Source: Myceligenerans pegani (GTDB lineage Bacteria > Actinomycetota > Actinomycetes > Actinomycetales > Cellulomonadaceae). Taken from it: 64,000 nucleotides of DNA. Numbering within the stretch: position 1 is the stretch's first letter; each line of letters opens with the position of its first letter. The position numbers and the translations under genes were made by a program. The stretch lies in NCBI RefSeq assembly GCF_014892515.1, contig NZ_JADBGR010000112.1:121382-185381 (forward strand). Direction: 5' to 3'. The notes beneath the pieces are model-generated. The model saw only the letters and a list, made by a program, of their open reading frames with translations. It searched no databases and was not told the origin of the DNA. Shown here piece by piece: positions 60,623 to 64,000 of the stretch.

Positions 60623-61471
60623 ATGGAGGACATGGAAGCCCTCCTCGAACTCGGACCGCTGCTGCGCACTTGGCGTGGGCGGCTGCAGCCGGCCGACATC
60701 GGCTCGCCGTTCGGGTTCACGTCGACCAGGACTCCGGGGCTGCGACGAGAAGAGGTCGCCTGGCTGGCCGGTGTCTCCCCGGACTACGTCAAACGACTCG
60801 AGCAGGGCCGCGCCCACCCCACCGCCAGCGTCGTACACGCGCTAGCCAGGGCACTGCGCCTCTCCGAGGCCGAGACAGCGACCGCATTGCGTCTGGCCGG
60901 ACACGCCAGCGACCTACGGGCGCTGATGCCCCGCCGGATCACGCCGAGCGTGCGGCGCCTCCTCGATCGCTTCCCCGACACCCCGGTGGCCGTGTTCGAT
61001 GCCGCCTGGACGCGCCTGGACCAGAATCCGATGTGGACCGCGCTGACCGGTGACCCGCGTGGTCGCGGCGAACGGGACGACAACCTCGTCTGGCGCATCT
61101 TCCTGGGCGATCCCGGGCGGGTGCGCCACCCGGAACCCGACCAGTACCGGGCATCGATCGTCGCCGACCTGCACCGGGTCCACGCGCGCTATCTGAACGA
61201 CTCCGACCTGGCCTCCATGGTGAGCACGTTGCGTCAGCGTAGCGACGAGTTCGAACGGTTGTGGGGCACCTCCGCCCTCGGCGAGCACGGCAATGAACGC
61301 AAGACAATCGACCATCCCGAACTCGGCCCCATCGAACTCGACTGCGACATCGTCACCGTCCAGGGAGCCGACCTGCGGATGATCATCTTCACCGCCGAGC
61401 CCGGCACCGCCGCAGCCGAACAGCTCCAACTGCTCGACGTCATCGGCTCCGAGCACGTCAGCACCTCTTGA
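60623..61471 (+). CDS. XRE-family regulator with MmyB-like ligand-binding domain
   Basis: The 282-residue protein has an N-terminal helix-turn-helix (residues about 10-75: TPGLRREEVAWLAGVSPDYV and KRLEQGRAHP) and a C-terminal MmyB-like, PAS-related domain (PVAVFDAAWTRLDQNPMWTA; EHGNERKTIDHPELGPIELD). Related proteins often control the divergent SDR gene. The same family's tail survives as a remnant at 18261-18371, also next to an NAD(P)-binding protein gene. Confidence 0.88.
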   Translation: MEDMEALLELGPLLRTWRGRLQPADIGSPFGFTSTRTPGLRREEVAWLAGVSPDYVKRLEQGRAHPTASVVHALARALRLSEAETATALRLAGHASDLRALMPRRITPSVRRLLDRFPDTPVAVFDAAWTRLDQNPMWTALTGDPRGRGERDDNLVWRIFLGDPGRVRHPEPDQYRASIVADLHRVHARYLNDSDLASMVSTLRQRSDEFERLWGTSALGEHGNERKTIDHPELGPIELDCDIVTVQGADLRMIIFTAEPGTAAAEQLQLLDVIGSEHVSTS

Positions 61472-61679
61472 ACAGCGTCCGCGGGCGATGCTGACCATCG
61501 CCGACGCACGCGGAACAAGCGCGCGGGTCCGACCGCGCCTCCCGGTTTGATGTCACTGGCCGGCGTGCGGCCCTGGTCATCGCCCGGCGTCGGTGTTGGC
61601 CGCGGTTGCTGCCTGGGGCTCGATGTCCGCGTTCCGCACCCGGAGGCTTGCCATAATCGCTCGGTAGGAGTCGCTGCCG

Positions 61680-61923
61680 ATGACCCGGGTCACCATCACC
61701 GACCCGGGGCGATCTGATCGCCGTCCTGGACGGCCGCCCGGAACGGGTCGTGACCCTGAACGAGCATTCGGGCTGCGAGGACGTCACCACGTTGTCCGAC
61801 ATCGTCTGCGAGACCGATGCGACCCGGCACGTGTGCTGCCGCGCCGACGTGCACGCCGATGATCACGAATGCCGGCACTGCGCAGCGAGATGGAGGGAAG
61901 GCTCATCCCGCCACAGCGGCTGA
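61680..61923 (+). pseudogene. Small Cys/His-rich gene with an apparent frameshift
   Basis: The ATG at 61680, with GGAG 9 bases ahead, reads MTRVTITDPG and then meaningless Arg/Pro-rich sequence. One frame over, from 61711, the sequence continues sensibly: DLIAVLDGRPERVVTLNEHS, then CCRADVHADDHECRHCAARW to TGA at 61921-61923. A single-base change in the run CCCGGGGCG (about 61702-61710) would join them into an intact protein of about 80 residues with a possible zinc site. I know no family for it. The rest of 61472-62023 shows nothing recognisable. Confidence 0.5.
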
Positions 61924-62023
61924 TCAGTGCCCGGCCGCGCCCTGCGAGCACGTGACCGGACCACTGGGACTACCGCCGAACGGGACACCGAGGTTGATCC
62001 GGTGAGCAAAGCGCCAGGACGCG

Positions 62024-63250
62024 TCACAGTTCGGTCGTGGGTGCGGCGTCCGTCGCGTCGAATGTTCCCAGGAGACCCAGGTAGGGGGCAAACGCCTCGG
62101 TGACCCGTTCGGGGGACAGTCCGTAGTCGGTCATGTCGTAGCGGTGTGGGCGGCTGCCCGCGGGTCGCGCGAGCACGGCGTCGAGCCGCGCCTGGTCGCT
62201 TGTCGTCCATGACGCCCCGATCGCCGCGTACACGCGCGGTACCTCCGCGTGTGGTTCGGCGCTGAGGCGGTGGTAGGGCACGTCCACGATCGCCGACGGC
62301 GGCAGGCCCAGCCGCGACTCCAGGCCGTTGGTCACCATCGTGACCAGCATGTCCAGCACGAACCGTCCGATCTCGGTCCGGTCGGGGTCGTTCTGGTAGA
62401 GCGACCAGGCGGTCTCGATGAGGCTGCAGGTCGATCCGACGACGGCGGCCGGGTCGCGATGCGTCCACACGAACGTCGCGTCCGGGAACACCTCCTTGAT
62501 CGTGGGCATGTCGTTCAGGTGCTGCGGGAACTTCAGGATCCAGCGCCGGCGCTCACGACCGTGCTGAAGCACCTGCAGCCCTCGCTTCAGGTGCTCGAAG
62601 TCGCAGGCCGGCCCGGCCGCGCCGCGTCCCGCGAGCCATGCCGCGTATGACGGCATCGGGCCGAACTGTGCCTGCCAGAAGCCGTGCGGCAGCAGCCACA
62701 TCGACTCCTCCGGCTGCGCGGCGGCGGTCGGATGCTGATCCTTCAGCCCCGGCGCGAACAGCGCGGTCGTGATGCGGCTGCCCAGGTCGTGCCGCTTGAT
62801 CTGCCGGGCGGCGACCGCGGGATCCTCAAGACCGGTGTATCCCATCTCCCACAGGAGCGGGCCGCGGTGCTCGGGAGAGGCTGCCAGCAGCCGGTGCGCA
62901 AGGGTGGTCGCCGTGCGCGGCAACCCCAGTACGAACACCGGGCGTTCGATCGGCTCGTCGGCGATCTCGGGGCGGTTGGCCAGTAGCGCGTTGATCCGCA
63001 GCCGGTTGACATACCTGTCCTGGAGCGTGGTCAGGGCGAGCGTCCAGCCCAGGGCGGACAGCCGGGGGATCTCGGCCACGCCGGCGACAACCGCGCCGAG
63101 ACCTGCAGCGAACTCCGGGTCCGTGGTACCGGCCGCCCGTTCGGCCCGAGCAACGGCCTTGGCCCACGCCGCCGCGGGATCGTCCCGGCCCCGCAGTGCA
63201 GGGCCGAAGACGGTGTTGACGAGTTTGGCGGCGCGCGTGGTACGACTCAT
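62024..63250 (-). CDS. Sulfotransferase family protein
   Basis: GGAGG lies before the ATG at 63250, giving 408 residues; a longer frame to 63463 adds only unrecognisable sequence. The 5'-phosphosulfate loop is VFVLGLPRTATTLAHRLLA and the 3'-phosphate region VWTHRDPAAVVGSTCSLIET, as in bacterial PAPS-dependent sulfotransferases. The acceptor is unknown. Neither neighbour gives context. Confidence 0.82.
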   Translation of the reverse strand: MSRTTRAAKLVNTVFGPALRGRDDPAAAWAKAVARAERAAGTTDPEFAAGLGAVVAGVAEIPRLSALGWTLALTTLQDRYVNRLRINALLANRPEIADEPIERPVFVLGLPRTATTLAHRLLAASPEHRGPLLWEMGYTGLEDPAVAARQIKRHDLGSRITTALFAPGLKDQHPTAAAQPEESMWLLPHGFWQAQFGPMPSYAAWLAGRGAAGPACDFEHLKRGLQVLQHGRERRRWILKFPQHLNDMPTIKEVFPDATFVWTHRDPAAVVGSTCSLIETAWSLYQNDPDRTEIGRFVLDMLVTMVTNGLESRLGLPPSAIVDVPYHRLSAEPHAEVPRVYAAIGASWTTSDQARLDAVLARPAGSRPHRYDMTDYGLSPERVTEAFAPYLGLLGTFDATDAAPTTEL

Positions 63251-63623
63251 GAGGTTCCTCCGCTCCCGAACAGGCGGTCCGCTCATCACCAGCGAGAACG
63301 GCTCCGACTGTGTAGCCAGACGTGGAAGAACCCTGCCGCAAACCGGCACATCTGTCGAACACCTACCCTCGCCACCCCGCACGAACTCAACCGAGTGCAT
63401 CGGGGGCGCTACCCGTGCCTCCGCGCCTCGTCCCATCCGGGTGGACATACCGGCGCCCCACACGCGGCCTGCGGCAGCAGCGCTGCGCGTGCCGCGCAGG
63501 CATGAAAAGCTCTGCCCTCAGAGATGCCGATGCGCCAGGCCAGGGCGACCCGCCTGGGCCGCTCGGTGATCAGCCGGCCGCGTCCAGGTAGGAGACCGGG
63601 GGAGAACAGGGGGCGAGTGCGTC
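63251..63623. other. Intergenic region without a recognisable gene
   Basis: The 373 bases between the divergent sulfotransferase and zinc-ribbon genes hold open frames but no motif, clear promoter or repeat that I can support. Confidence 0.4.
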
Positions 63624-64000
63624 ATGAGTGAGATCACCGAGTGCCCGCGGTGCGGTGCCCACAACGTCGTCAACCGGCAACCGGTCGACGACGAGGGCTG
63701 GTGGACCTGCCGGGCCTGCCAGGCACACGGGCCGGGCGACGTCGAGCGTTGCCTGTGGGGAGAGGCCGAGCATCCCGCCGAGCCGGGGTACCTCATGTGC
63801 ACCGAGCACCTGGCCGAGCACCTCGCCCGGTACGGGCCGGGGGCGCGGGCGAAGGACGGTGACCGGCTGGTCGAGCAGCTGGAGCTGGACGAGGCCGGCC
63901 GCGCCACCGTCGTCCGCGCGCTCGCCGCGCCCGCGCTGGCGTTGATGGTGTACGCCGCCTTCGACCACCGCACCGGCCGCGTGGACGGCCGCAGGGTCTG
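63624..64000 (+). CDS. Zinc-ribbon protein, 5' part (cut by window edge)
   Basis: The ATG at 63624 opens a frame that runs off the window after 125 codons. It begins MSEITECPRCGAHN, with a second pair in TCRACQAHG, which forms a Cys4 zinc ribbon; RCLWGEAEHPAEPGYLMCTEH follows. The rest is helical and Ala/Arg-rich. I recognise no family or function. The missing C-terminus prevents a better call. Confidence 0.6.
   Translation, partial: MSEITECPRCGAHNVVNRQPVDDEGWWTCRACQAHGPGDVERCLWGEAEHPAEPGYLMCTEHLAEHLARYGPGARAKDGDRLVEQLELDEAGRATVVRALAAPALALMVYAAFDHRTGRVDGRRV

Noticed and set aside
1..64000. CRISPR arrays, tRNA or rRNA genes, complete insertion sequences and prophage genes
   Set aside because: I looked for repeat-spacer periodicity, tRNA-like T-loop motifs, intact transposases with terminal repeats and phage structural genes and saw none that I could support.

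Overview
The window is high-GC DNA with GTG starts, actinobacterial-type lipoproteins and stop/start overlaps (ATGA, GTGA) throughout. It carries aromatic-acid catabolism next to plant cell-wall polysaccharide use. I infer a soil or plant-litter actinomycete, possibly Micrococcales such as the Promicromonosporaceae or Cellulomonadaceae; no rRNA or marker gene is present to test this.

Positions 1-16312 form an aromatic catabolism island. It starts with the end of a benzaldehyde/vanillin-type dehydrogenase. Next come a ribose-type ABC importer (259-3823) and a NitT/TauT-type ABC importer with two permeases (4013-7455). An IclR regulator (7536-8336) precedes an unbroken protocatechuate beta-ketoadipate operon in the order pcaF-pcaI-pcaJ-pobA-pcaH-pcaG-pcaB-pcaL. 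This set takes 4-hydroxybenzoate to succinyl-CoA and acetyl-CoA. A 15-bp imperfect palindrome lies upstream of both the NitT importer and pcaF and may be the IclR operator.

Positions 16313-21943 are an accessory stretch. Two paralogous TetR genes each sit beside oxidoreductases and each has striking inverted-repeat operators. Between and around them are gene remnants: a MmyB-like regulator tail, a possible transposase fragment and an internally deleted quinone oxidoreductase.

Positions 21944-48958 are a polysaccharide-utilisation locus. It has two secreted alginate-lyase-fold proteins, a GH31 alpha-xylosidase, two GH51 arabinofuranosidases, three GH43-type enzymes, a GH36 alpha-galactosidase, a secreted GH-A-like enzyme with a ricin lectin domain, and a hydroxyacid dehydrogenase. 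A sugar ABC importer without its own ATPase and two LacI regulators complete it. Three copies of a GATAAC-type operator tie three of its promoters to one regulator, probably the LacI at 38801-39856. A different tandem operator (CGAACCGGTTCG) marks the second LacI.

Positions 49120-55885 are a tightly coupled eight-gene operon: a DUF1932-type dehydrogenase, a DUF6282 amidohydrolase-like protein, a GalB-type 4-oxalomesaconate hydratase, an RraA-fold aldolase, a TauABC-like importer and a GntR regulator. The hydratase-aldolase pair is the end of the gallate / 4,5-protocatechuate meta-cleavage route, but no ring-cleaving dioxygenase is present. The operon therefore looks like an import route for a pre-formed tricarboxylic intermediate or another unknown substrate, and it is the best candidate here for an undescribed system.

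The rest (56187-64000) holds a DUF3500 lipoprotein with a HupE/UreJ-like membrane protein, two NAD(P)-dependent oxidoreductases convergent to that pair and divergent from a MmyB-type regulator, a frameshifted small gene, a sulfotransferase, and the start of a zinc-ribbon protein cut by the window edge.
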